Of a stretch of 15,671 nucleotides of DNA, positions 1-6,910 are shown piece after piece. Location: positions 1 to 15,671 of the forward strand of contig MGCE01000169.1 in NCBI GenBank assembly GCA_001790315.1, given 5' to 3'. Numbering within the stretch: the stretch's first letter is position 1; each line of letters opens with the position of its first letter. This DNA is from Candidatus Rokubacteria bacterium RIFCSPLOWO2_02_FULL_72_37 (GTDB lineage Bacteria > Methylomirabilota > Methylomirabilia > Rokubacteriales > CSP1-6). Both the position numbers and the translations under genes were made by a program. The notes under the pieces are model-generated. The model saw only the letters and a program-made list of their open reading frames with translations, ran no database searches and had not been told where the DNA came from.

Positions 1-73
1 GGGCTCGAAGAGCGAGCGCCAGCAGAAGATCGACGAGCTGCTGGACGTCTTCGCCCGCTTCAGGGGGAAGTGA
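1..73 (+). CDS. csoR: C-terminal end of a CsoR-family metal-sensing transcriptional repressor (partial)
   Basis: Only the last 23 codons are inside the window; the first complete codon begins at base 2. They end in IDELLDVFARFRGK, which closely matches the C-terminal helix of CsoR (Bacillus subtilis CsoR, recalled from memory, ends ISELLDVFKKFTKS). CsoR proteins are all-helical repressors that leave DNA when they bind Cu(I). The stop TGA (71-73) shares a base with the copA ATG at 73, so the two are translationally coupled, and a copper ATPase next door is the classic CsoR target. The Cys-His-Cys ligands that would separate CsoR from the RcnR or FrmR branches lie upstream and cannot be seen, so the copper assignment rests on context. 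Confidence 0.75.
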   Translation, partial: GSKSERQQKIDELLDVFARFRGK

Positions 74-2313
74 TGGCGACCGAGATCACCGCCCCCGTCC
101 GCGGGATGCACTGCGCCGCCTGTGTCGGAAAGGTGGAGCACGCCCTCGGCGCGGTCGCGGGCGTCGAGTCCGCGAGCGTGAACCTGGCGACGGAGCGGGC
201 GACGATCGCGTTCGACCCGGCGCAGACGGACCTCGAGCGTCTGCGCGCGGCGGTCGAGGCGGCGGGCTACGAGCTGGCCGCGCCGCCCCCGGACGGCGCG
301 GCCGCGGCCGCGGACCGAGAGCGCGAGGCGCGCGAGGCCGAGCAGCGCGAGCAGCGGCGCAAGTTCGTCGTCGGCGCGATCCTCTCGGCGCCGGTTCTCC
401 TCGGCGGGATGTCGCACGTCTTCCCGTGGGTGCCGCCCGCGCTCCGGGAGCCGTGGCTCCTGTTCGCGCTGACGACGCCCGTGCAGTTCTGGGTCGGCTG
501 GCAGTTCCACCGGGGCTTTCTCCACGACCTCCGCTACCGCACGGCGAGCATGTCCACGCTCGTCTCGATCGGGACGGGCGCGGCGTATGTCTTCAGCGTC
601 GCCGTCACGCTCTGGCCGCACGTCTTCACCGGCCACGGCGCCGTGACCTACTACGACGTCAGCGCGGTCGTCATCACGCTCGTCGTCCTCGGCCGCTGGC
701 TCGAAGCGCGCGCGCGCGGGCGCACGTCCGAGGCGATCCGGCGACTCGTGAGCCTGGCGCCGCGGACCGCGCGTGTGGTCCGCGACGGGCGCGAGGTGGA
801 CGTGCCGACGGCGGAGGTCGCCGTCGGCGACCGGGTGCGCATCCGGCCGGGCGAGCGCATCCCCGTCGACGGCATGGTGACGGAGGGCGCATCCGCCGTC
901 GACGAGTCCATGCTGACGGGCGAGAGCCTCCCGGTGGAGAAGGCGCCGGAGGCGAACGTGTACGCCGGCACCGTGAACCGCACGGGGAGCTTCGTGTTCC
1001 GCGCGGCGCGGGTCGGCAGCGAGACGACGCTGGCACGCATCATCAAGCTCGTGGAGCAGGCCCAGGGCTCACGCGCCCCGATCCAGCGTCTGGCCGACCG
1101 CGTCGCCGCCGTGTTCGTGCCGATCGTGCTCGGCATCGCGGCGCTCACGTTCGCCGGCTGGTGGCTCCTCGGTCCCGAGCCCGCCGGGCTCATGGCGCTC
1201 ACCAGCGCCGTCGCCGTGCTCGTCATCGCCTGTCCGTGCGCGATGGGCCTGGCGACACCGACCGCGATCATGGTCGGCACCGGCCGCGGCGCGGAGTTCG
1301 GCGTGCTCATCAAGAGCGCCGCCGCCCTCGAGCTGCTCCACCGCTGCGACACGATCGTCTTCGACAAGACCGGCACCCTCACCGTGGGCCGCCCGTCGGT
1401 GACCGACGTGATCCCCGTCGAGGGTGTCGCGGAGGACGAGGTGCTGGCGCTCGCGGCCGCCGCCGAGCAGGGATCGGAACACCCGCTCGGCGAGGCGATC
1501 GTGACGCGCGCCAAGGAGCGCGGGCTCGCCCTGCCGCCCGTCGCCGAGTTCAGGACGGTCCCGGGGCAGGGGATCGACGCGATGGCGCCCGAGGGGCGCG
1601 TGCTGCTCGGCAATCGCACGCTGATGGACATGCGTGGCATCGAGGTCGGCGCGCTCGCCGAGCGGGCGCAGGCGCTCGCCCGGGAGGGCAAGACGGCCAT
1701 GTACCTCGCCCTCGCGGGGCGGCCACTCGGGCTGGTCGCCGCGGCCGACGTGCTGAAGCCCGAGGCCGCGGCCGCGGTCGCCGCCCTCCGGGGGCTCGGC
1801 CTCGGCGTCGTCATGCTGACCGGCGACAGCGCGGCCACCGCGGCGGCGATCGCGCGCCAGGCGGGCGTCGAGCGCGTGCTCGCCGAGGTCCTGCCCGAGG
1901 ACAAGACGCGCGAGATCCAGCGGCTCCAGACCGAGGGGCGGCGGGTCGCGATGGTCGGCGACGGGATCAACGACGCGCCGGCCCTGGCGCAGGCGGACGT
2001 CGGCATCGCGATGGGATCGGGCACCGACGTCGCGATCGAGGCGGCCGACGTCACGCTGATGCGCGGCGACCTGCGCGGCGCCGTCGCGGCCGTGGAGCTC
2101 TCCCGCCGCACGATCCGCGTCATCAAGGAGAACCTCGTCTGGGCGTTCGGCTACAACGCGGTGCTGATCCCGGTCGCGGCGGGCGTCCTCTACCCGCTCT
2201 GGGGCGTCCTGCTCTCGCCGATCCTCGCCGGCGCGGCGATGGCGTTCTCGTCCGTGTCGGTCGTCACCAACAGTCTCAGACTCAAACGATGGAGGCCACA
2301 GCATGGCGCTTGA
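73..2313 (+). CDS. copA: Cu(I)-exporting P1B-type ATPase CopA
   Basis: 746-residue inner-membrane ATPase that pumps Cu(I) out of the cytoplasm. One N-terminal HMA domain carries the CxxC site (MHCAAC, Cys14 and Cys17). Then come the actuator TGES loop (282-285), the transmembrane CPC copper site (387-389, followed by AMGLATPTA), the phosphorylated Asp431 in DKTGTLT, the SEHPLGEAI nucleotide-binding loop typical of P1B pumps, and the hinge GDGIND (629-634). NLVWAFGYN and the late MAFSSVSVVTNS segment supply the TM7/TM8 residues of the P1B-1 copper class. The length is normal for a single-HMA CopA. I chose ATG 73 over GTG 70 because a purine-rich Shine-Dalgarno (about 62-69) fits and the ATG overlaps the csoR stop. 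Expression is probably CsoR-controlled from a promoter upstream of the window. Confidence 0.97.
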   Translation: MATEITAPVRGMHCAACVGKVEHALGAVAGVESASVNLATERATIAFDPAQTDLERLRAAVEAAGYELAAPPPDGAAAAADREREAREAEQREQRRKFVVGAILSAPVLLGGMSHVFPWVPPALREPWLLFALTTPVQFWVGWQFHRGFLHDLRYRTASMSTLVSIGTGAAYVFSVAVTLWPHVFTGHGAVTYYDVSAVVITLVVLGRWLEARARGRTSEAIRRLVSLAPRTARVVRDGREVDVPTAEVAVGDRVRIRPGERIPVDGMVTEGASAVDESMLTGESLPVEKAPEANVYAGTVNRTGSFVFRAARVGSETTLARIIKLVEQAQGSRAPIQRLADRVAAVFVPIVLGIAALTFAGWWLLGPEPAGLMALTSAVAVLVIACPCAMGLATPTAIMVGTGRGAEFGVLIKSAAALELLHRCDTIVFDKTGTLTVGRPSVTDVIPVEGVAEDEVLALAAAAEQGSEHPLGEAIVTRAKERGLALPPVAEFRTVPGQGIDAMAPEGRVLLGNRTLMDMRGIEVGALAERAQALAREGKTAMYLALAGRPLGLVAAADVLKPEAAAAVAALRGLGLGVVMLTGDSAATAAAIARQAGVERVLAEVLPEDKTREIQRLQTEGRRVAMVGDGINDAPALAQADVGIAMGSGTDVAIEAADVTLMRGDLRGAVAAVELSRRTIRVIKENLVWAFGYNAVLIPVAAGVLYPLWGVLLSPILAGAAMAFSSVSVVTNSLRLKRWRPQHGA
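2291..2295 (+). promoter_or_regulatory. Shine-Dalgarno of the YHS miniprotein
   Basis: GGAGG lies 7 bases before the ATG at 2303, inside the last codons of copA. It is the main support for translation of this short overlapping gene. Confidence 0.6.
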
Positions 2314-2449
2314 TCCGGTCTGCAAGATGACGGTGGAGCCCGCGAAGGCGGCGGCGCAGTCGAGCTACAAGGGCCAGACGTATTACTTCTGCGCGGTCGG
2401 GTGCAAGCAGAAGTTCGACAGGGAGCCGGAGAAATACCTCGAGAGGTGA
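2303..2449 (+). CDS. YHS-domain metal-binding miniprotein
   Basis: 48-residue protein, short enough to be missed by length cut-offs. It begins MALDPVCKMTVEP, continues with YKGQTYYFCAVGC and ends with FDREPEKYLER. This is the complete YHS pattern (DPVCxM...Y.G..YYFC..GC...F...PE.Y). Candidate metal ligands are Cys7, Cys30 and Cys34. YHS domains occur as an extra domain in some heavy-metal ATPases and as free small proteins beside copA, where they are thought to bind or hand over copper or other soft metals. The start overlaps the copA end by 11 bases in another frame and has a GGAGG 7 bases upstream, so it should be translated from the copA message. Its TGA overlaps the GTG proposed for the next gene. 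The copper role is inferred from context. Confidence 0.9.
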   Translation: MALDPVCKMTVEPAKAAAQSSYKGQTYYFCAVGCKQKFDREPEKYLER

Positions 2450-3327
2450 TCACGCCGGCGCTGCTCCAGGGGCGCGATCGTTACGAACGCAGGATGGAGG
2501 GGTGGGTGGACAACACCCACCCCGATGCGTTCACCCACACGGTGCGGCTCGACGACCCCGACCGCGCGATCGAGGTCACGATCGTCGCCCTACCGTCGCC
2601 GACCTACGAGATCCGCGAAGCGCGCGGTCGGGCGCTCCGCGGGGCGCTGGGACCGGTGGCGACCCGGGGCGTCGCGGCGCTGGCCGGCACGCGGATGGTC
2701 GGCGGACTGACCCGTCGCGCGGTCGAGGCGACGGGGGGCGACGCGGGCGCCGGGCTGGTCGTGGACGCGGTGATCGAGATCGCGCGCCTGGCGCGCCAGG
2801 TGGCGAAGCTCCCGCGCGCGCGGGCCGAGCGCGCGGCGGGCGGCGACCCGTGGGAGTGCTGGCAGCTGGACACCACGGGGTGGATCGACCTGCCCAACTC
2901 CTGCTTCGCCTACAGCGACGCGGGGCGCGCGCTGTTCGGCACGCGGACGATCGCGACGCCCATGCGGCCCGACCTCTACAGCCCGCGTCCCGGCCAGCGT
3001 CGGGTCTTCGAGCGGCGGAAGGTCGCCCGGCTCGAGCGCGCGGCGGACCGGCTCCGGTGCTTCCACTCCATGCACGACGACGTCCACGGCTTCGAGCTGA
3101 CGTACGAGATCGACCTCGCGAGCGCACGGATCGTGCGCGCGGAGCACGTGACGCCGAAGCTCCCCTACATGGGCGTCTGCTCGGAGCCCCAGCGGCGGAT
3201 GGCGACGATGCTCGGCGAGACCGTGGACGCGGGGTTGCGCCAGCGCATCCAGACCCACATGGGCGGCCAGGGGGGCTGCGCCCAGCTCTACGATCTGACC
3301 GCCGATCTCCTGAAGCTGCTCACCTAG
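2446..3327 (+). CDS. Protein with two tandem DUF2889-like modules, function unknown
   Basis: 293 residues from GTG 2446, which overlaps the YHS stop as GTGA; ATG 2494 (277 residues) is an alternative start. The C-terminal third (about 213-293, with LPYMGVC at 239-245, then LGETVDAGLRQRI and HMGGQGGCAQLYDL) matches my memory of DUF2889, which has a Pro-Tyr-x-x-Cys stretch and a Gly-Gly-x-x-Gly-Cys-x-x-Leu near the end. The N-terminal part (about 29-120: HTVRLDDP, LPSPTYEI, LAGTRMVGGLTRRAVEATGG) shows the same order of elements without the cysteines, so the protein looks like a diverged duplication. The linker holds WECWQLDTTGWIDLPNS. There is no signal peptide or membrane segment. No function is known for DUF2889. 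Its position after the copper genes may reflect co-transcription only. Confidence 0.75.
   Translation: MITPALLQGRDRYERRMEGWVDNTHPDAFTHTVRLDDPDRAIEVTIVALPSPTYEIREARGRALRGALGPVATRGVAALAGTRMVGGLTRRAVEATGGDAGAGLVVDAVIEIARLARQVAKLPRARAERAAGGDPWECWQLDTTGWIDLPNSCFAYSDAGRALFGTRTIATPMRPDLYSPRPGQRRVFERRKVARLERAADRLRCFHSMHDDVHGFELTYEIDLASARIVRAEHVTPKLPYMGVCSEPQRRMATMLGETVDAGLRQRIQTHMGGQGGCAQLYDLTADLLKLLT
2499..2523 (+). repeat. Perfect 10-bp inverted repeat (GC-rich hairpin) near the 5' end of the DUF2889-like gene
   Basis: Left arm 2499-2508 (GGGGTGGGTG) and right arm 2514-2523 (CACCCACCCC) are exact reverse complements around the 5-base loop GACAA. The stem begins 2 bases after the alternative ATG (2494-2496) of the DUF2889-like gene. 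No T-run follows, so it is not a standard intrinsic terminator. It could slow ribosomes or limit translation from ATG 2494, or be a by-product of the encoded EGWVDNTHP. The geometry is read directly; the role is inference. Confidence 0.6.
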
Positions 3328-4262
3328 CGCGGGGTCGCCCCGCCGGGCGAGCCGTACGTGTCGAGCAGCCGCGCGGGCGCGAGGTCCGCGAGGCCGACCG
3401 ACTCCGGCGAGCGTCCGGCGAACGCCGCGCGCGGCGCGAGCCCGACGAGCTCGCTGTGCGCCACGGCGAGCCCGCGGCGGCGCGCCTCCTCCACGACCCG
3501 GTCGAAGACGGCGGGGATCGGCGTCCGGCGATAGTCGAGGAGGTTCATGGAAACCTGCGCGACGCCGCGGCTGCCGAGGAGGATCCCCATCGCCTGCACT
3601 CGGGGGAGACCCCCCGACGATTCGCGCACGGCGCGCGCGATGTCGCGGGCGGTCTCGACGTCAGCCGAGGCGAGCCACACGTTGAACGCGATGAGCACGT
3701 CGCGCGCGCCGACGAGCACCGCACCCGCGCGGGGATCGAAGCGGGCCGGTCCCTCGTCGGGCGCGCCCTCGGGCGCGGCCAGTCGCGCGGGCAGCCCTTC
3801 GTATCCGCCCCGTCGCAGGGGCCGGGGCGTCTCGCGCCCCGGGCGCGTCGCCGCCGCGCCGTAGAACCAGACGGGGAGCGCGTGGGCCAGGGCGATGGCG
3901 CGGCCGGCGCGGCGCGCGAGCGCCACGACCTCGGCCATCGAGGCGCCCGCCAGCGGGACGAACGGCAGCACGTCGAGGGCGCCGACGCGCGGGTGGAGGC
4001 CGCGGTGCCGCCGCATGTCCACGAGCGCGCCGACGCGCTCGGCGAGCGCGAGCGCTCCGGCCTCCACCGCGGCGGGAGCGCCGAGGAACGTGAACACCGC
4101 GCGGTGGTGGTCCGGATCCGCGTGGACGTCGGCGAGCGTGAGTCCCGGAGTGTCGCGAACCGTCGCGGCGAGCGCGTCGAGCACGCGCCGGTCGCGGCCC
4201 TCGCTCACGTTCGGGACACACTCGACGACGGACGCGCTCGCCTGCCGGATGGCGACGTTCAC
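3324..4262 (-). CDS. ftcD: Glutamate formimidoyltransferase (formiminotransferase domain)
   Basis: 312 residues, the size of a stand-alone formiminotransferase without the cyclodeaminase domain. The family transfers the formimino group between N-formimino-L-glutamate and tetrahydrofolate, the last step of one histidine degradation route (EC 2.1.2.5). Family signatures are ECVPNVSEGR (14-23), HADPDHHRAVFTFLG (47-61) and HRGLHPRVGALDVLPFVP (86-103), which contains the His region linked to catalysis in mammalian FTCD. The start is GTG at 4262, the only usable start codon before the conserved ECVPN strand; no clear Shine-Dalgarno precedes it. No hut gene is nearby, so a folate one-carbon role outside histidine degradation is possible. 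It is divergent from the PurM-fold gene at 4287, and its stop shares a CTAG with the converging DUF2889-like gene. Confidence 0.9.
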   Translation of the reverse strand: MNVAIRQASASVVECVPNVSEGRDRRVLDALAATVRDTPGLTLADVHADPDHHRAVFTFLGAPAAVEAGALALAERVGALVDMRRHRGLHPRVGALDVLPFVPLAGASMAEVVALARRAGRAIALAHALPVWFYGAAATRPGRETPRPLRRGGYEGLPARLAAPEGAPDEGPARFDPRAGAVLVGARDVLIAFNVWLASADVETARDIARAVRESSGGLPRVQAMGILLGSRGVAQVSMNLLDYRRTPIPAVFDRVVEEARRRGLAVAHSELVGLAPRAAFAGRSPESVGLADLAPARLLDTYGSPGGATPR

Positions 4263-4265
4263 GCG

Positions 4266-4273
4266 TGTATACT
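4266..4273. promoter_or_regulatory. Candidate divergent -10 elements in the 24-bp gap between ftcD and the PurM-fold gene
   Basis: The gap contains TGTATACT (4266-4273), an AT-rich island in very GC-rich DNA. Read rightward, TATACT (4268-4273) is a good -10 box and would start RNA about 6 bases before the ATG at 4287; I see no good -35. Read leftward, TATACA (4271 to 4266) has a possible -35 TTTGCA (4293 to 4288) at 16-bp spacing and would start RNA essentially at the ftcD GTG. Neither gene has a Shine-Dalgarno, which fits short-leader or leaderless messages. Confidence 0.35.
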
Positions 4274-4286
4274 ACTCGTCGCCGCC

Positions 4287-5306
4287 ATGCAAAGCCTCCC
4301 CGTCGGCAAGCTCCGCGCGACGGTGCTCCAGGCGTTCCTGGACCAGCGCCCGGTGAAGGACCCGCGCGTCGTCGTCGGCCCGAAGGTCGGCGAGGATGCG
4401 GCGGTCATCGACCTCGGCGACCGGTATCTGATCGCGACATCGGACCCGATCACGTTTGCGACCGACGAGATCGCCTGGTACGCGCTCCAGGTCAACGCCA
4501 ACGACGTCGCGGTGCGCGGCGCGCGGCCGCGCTGGTTCCTCGCGACCCTGCTCCTGCCCGAGGGGCGGACGACGGACGCCTCGATCGCGCGGCTCTTCAC
4601 CGAGCTCCACGCGGCGTGCGAGGCGCTCGACGTCGCGCTCGTGGGCGGACACACCGAGATCGCCCATGGACTCGCCCGGCCCGTGATCGCGGGCACGATG
4701 CTCGGCGAGGTGGCGAAGGACAGACTCGTGACGACCGGTGGCGCCCGGGTGGGGGACGCGGTGGTGCTGACGAAGGGCGTGCCGCTCGAGGGCGCGGCCA
4801 TCATCGCGCGCGAGCGCGAGGCCGAGCTCCTCGCCCGCGGCGTCCGCCCGGCCGTGCTCAGCAGGGCCCGGGGCTTCCTCAAGACGCCCGGGCTCAGCGT
4901 GCTGCGGGAGGCGGAGATCGCGTGCGAGCTGGCGGAGGTCCACGCGATGCACGACCCGACCGAGGGCGGTATCGCGACCGCGCTCCACGAGCTCGCCGAC
5001 GCGGCGGACGTCGGGCTCCGCATCGACGCCGACCGGATCGTGGTCCTGCCCGAAGGCCGCGAGCTCTGCGCGGCCGTGGGCGTGGACCCGCTCGGCACGA
5101 TCGCCTCCGGTGCGCTGCTCCTGACGCTCGCCCCCGCCGACGCGGGGATCGTCATCCACGCCCTCGCCCGCGAGGGCATCGACAGTCACTTCATCGGCCA
5201 GGTGGTGCCGCGCGCCGAGGGCGTGACGCTCGTCAGCGGGAGTCGCCGCGCGCCGCTGCCGGTCTTCGCCCGTGACGAGATCACGAAGCTGTTCGGAGGG
5301 GCCTGA
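4287..5306 (+). CDS. AIR synthase (PurM/HypE-fold) family protein, HypE-like without the C-terminal Cys motif
   Basis: 339 residues with the two-domain PurM/SelD/ThiL/HypE ATP-binding fold. VGEDAAVIDLGD (34-45) is the N-terminal phosphate/metal loop, NANDVAVRGARP (70-81) the second Asp motif, GGHTEIA (120-126) the nucleotide-binding turn, and MHDPTEGGIATALHE (221-235) the C-terminal signature shared with HypE and SelD. Members use ATP to activate amides, acids or selenide. True HypE ends in PRIC, whose Cys is turned into a thiocyanate for hydrogenase maturation. This protein ends DEITKLFGGA and no hydrogenase or hyp gene is near, so it is not a canonical HypE. The ATG start gives the usual MxxLPVGKL beginning. 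It is followed 4 bases later by the GGT-like gene. The substrate is unknown. Confidence 0.85.
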   Translation: MQSLPVGKLRATVLQAFLDQRPVKDPRVVVGPKVGEDAAVIDLGDRYLIATSDPITFATDEIAWYALQVNANDVAVRGARPRWFLATLLLPEGRTTDASIARLFTELHAACEALDVALVGGHTEIAHGLARPVIAGTMLGEVAKDRLVTTGGARVGDAVVLTKGVPLEGAAIIAREREAELLARGVRPAVLSRARGFLKTPGLSVLREAEIACELAEVHAMHDPTEGGIATALHELADAADVGLRIDADRIVVLPEGRELCAAVGVDPLGTIASGALLLTLAPADAGIVIHALAREGIDSHFIGQVVPRAEGVTLVSGSRRAPLPVFARDEITKLFGGA

Positions 5307-5310
5307 CGCG

Positions 5311-6909
5311 ATGCCGCAGATCGGCTACTCACATCGCCCCGTCGCGCTCGGTCGCGACGGCATGGTCGCATCCGCCCACCCGCTCGCGACGCTGGCGGGG
5401 GTCGAGGTGCTCAAGGCGGGCGGGACCGCCGTCGACGCCGCCGTCGCCGTGAACGCCGTGCTCGCCGTGACCCAGCCGAACATGTGCGGTGTGGGCGGCG
5501 ACCTCTTCTGCCTCTACTGGGAGGCGCAGACGCGACGCGTGCACTTCCTGAACGGCGCCGGCCGCTCCGGCTCGCGTGCCGGCCTCGAGGAGCTCCGGCG
5601 GCGCGGCATGGACCGGCTCCCGGTGATCGGGCCGCCGACCGTGAGCGTGCCGGGGTGCGTGGCCGCCTGGGGGATGCTGCTCGAGCGGTTCGGCACGCGG
5701 CCGCTCGGCGAGCTCCTGCGACCCGCGATCCACCATGCGGGCCACGGCTTCCCGCTCTCCTCGCTCGTGAGCCAGGCGATCGCGGAGTACGTCTCCGTCA
5801 CGCCCGATCCCGAGTGGCGCCGGGTGTTCGCGCCGCGCGGCACGGCGCCGGCGCCCGGCGAGCTGTTCGTCCAGGCGGATCTCGCGCGTACGCTGACCGA
5901 CGTCGCCGAGCAGGGGCCGCGCGTCTTCTACACCGGACGGGTCGGCCAGGCGATCGCGCGCCGGCTGGAGGCGGAGGGGTTTCTCACGCCGGAGGACCTC
6001 GCGGCGCACACCGGCGAGTGGGGCGAGCCGATCTCCACCACGTACCGGGGTGTCACCGTGCACGAGCCGCCGCCGCCGACCCAGGGCCTCGCGGCGCTGC
6101 TCGCGCTGAACCTGCTCGAGGGCTTTCCGGTGGCGACCTACGCGCTCCACTCTCCGGAGCACCTGCACCTGCTCGTCGAGATGACGAAGCTCGCCTACGC
6201 CGACCGCGACCGGTGGATCGGCGACCCGGCGCACGCGCGCGTGCCCATCGGGGCGCTGCTGGACAAGTCGTACGCGGCACGCCGACGCGCACCGTTCGAT
6301 CCGCACAAGGCGCAGGCGTACGCGGCCGGCGACCCGGAGGGCGACACGACCGGCTTCGTCGTGGCCGACGGACGTGGCAACGTGATCAGCGTCATCCAGA
6401 GCCTGTTCAACGGCTTCGGGTCCGGCGTCGTCGTGCCCGGCGTGGGGGTGGCGCTCCAGAACCGCGGCCGGCACTTCACGCTCGAGCCCGGGCATCCCGC
6501 CGTGTTCGCGCCGCGCAAGCGGCCCTTCCACACGCTGATCGCCGCGCTCGCCACGCGCGACGAGCGGCCGATCCTCGGGTTCGCGACGATGGGCGGCAAC
6601 GGCCAGGCGATGTTCCACGCGCAGGTGCTCACGAACGTGCTCGACTACGGCATGGACATCCAGGAAGCGATCGAACGGCCGCGCTTCCTGATCGGGGCCT
6701 TCCTCCCGGACGATCCGGCCGACACGCTGTACGTCGAGGGGCGGGTGCCCGAGGAGACCCTGGCCGCGCTCCTCGCGAAGGGGCACTTCGTCAAGCCCGC
6801 GCCGGAATTCTTCACGAAGGTGGGCCACGCGCACGGGATCGTCATGCAGGACGGCACGCTGGTGGGCGGCGCCGATCCCCGCGGGGACGGCCTGGCGCTC
6901 GGTTTCTGA
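5311..6909 (+). CDS. Gamma-glutamyltransferase-like Ntn hydrolase (YwrD/oxamate-amidohydrolase type)
   Basis: 532-residue proenzyme of the GGT superfamily, which self-cleaves to expose an N-terminal Thr on the small subunit. Large-subunit signatures are GMVASAHPLATLAGVEVLKAG, GGTAVDAAVAVNAVLAVTQP and NMCGVGGDLF; the predicted cleavage site is before Thr346 in GDTTGFVVADGRGNV. FNGFGSGVVVPGVGVALQNRG and KRPFHTLIAAL follow, as in the cytosolic YwrD/HpxW branch rather than secreted GGT. No signal peptide is present, so it should act in the cytoplasm. The residue after TT is Gly, where E. coli GGT has His. The start is ATG 5311, with GGAGG at 5295-5299. It may hydrolyse gamma-glutamyl or oxamate-like amides; the exact substrate cannot be told. 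It is coupled with the flanking genes by gaps of 4 bases and 1 base. Confidence 0.9.
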   Translation: MPQIGYSHRPVALGRDGMVASAHPLATLAGVEVLKAGGTAVDAAVAVNAVLAVTQPNMCGVGGDLFCLYWEAQTRRVHFLNGAGRSGSRAGLEELRRRGMDRLPVIGPPTVSVPGCVAAWGMLLERFGTRPLGELLRPAIHHAGHGFPLSSLVSQAIAEYVSVTPDPEWRRVFAPRGTAPAPGELFVQADLARTLTDVAEQGPRVFYTGRVGQAIARRLEAEGFLTPEDLAAHTGEWGEPISTTYRGVTVHEPPPPTQGLAALLALNLLEGFPVATYALHSPEHLHLLVEMTKLAYADRDRWIGDPAHARVPIGALLDKSYAARRRAPFDPHKAQAYAAGDPEGDTTGFVVADGRGNVISVIQSLFNGFGSGVVVPGVGVALQNRGRHFTLEPGHPAVFAPRKRPFHTLIAALATRDERPILGFATMGGNGQAMFHAQVLTNVLDYGMDIQEAIERPRFLIGAFLPDDPADTLYVEGRVPEETLAALLAKGHFVKPAPEFFTKVGHAHGIVMQDGTLVGGADPRGDGLALGF

Positions 6910-6910
6910 C

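Noticed and set aside
651..2126. Long open frame on the minus strand inside copA
   Set aside because: Its Ser/Arg/Ala-rich translation has no recognisable motif, and the plus strand encodes a complete CopA. Such frames are expected in very GC-rich DNA.
2499..2523. Intrinsic terminator after the YHS gene
   Set aside because: The hairpin is strong but no T-run follows, and it lies inside a well-supported coding region.
2502..4286. Plus-strand reading frame of the PurM-fold gene extending far upstream through the DUF2889-like and ftcD region
   Set aside because: It is low-complexity Arg/Gly/Ala sequence in the wrong frame or antisense to genes with clear family motifs. Only the part from ATG 4287 matches a family.
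4287..5306. Assignment as hydrogenase maturation factor HypE
   Set aside because: The C-terminal PRIC motif is missing and no hydrogenase or hyp gene is near.
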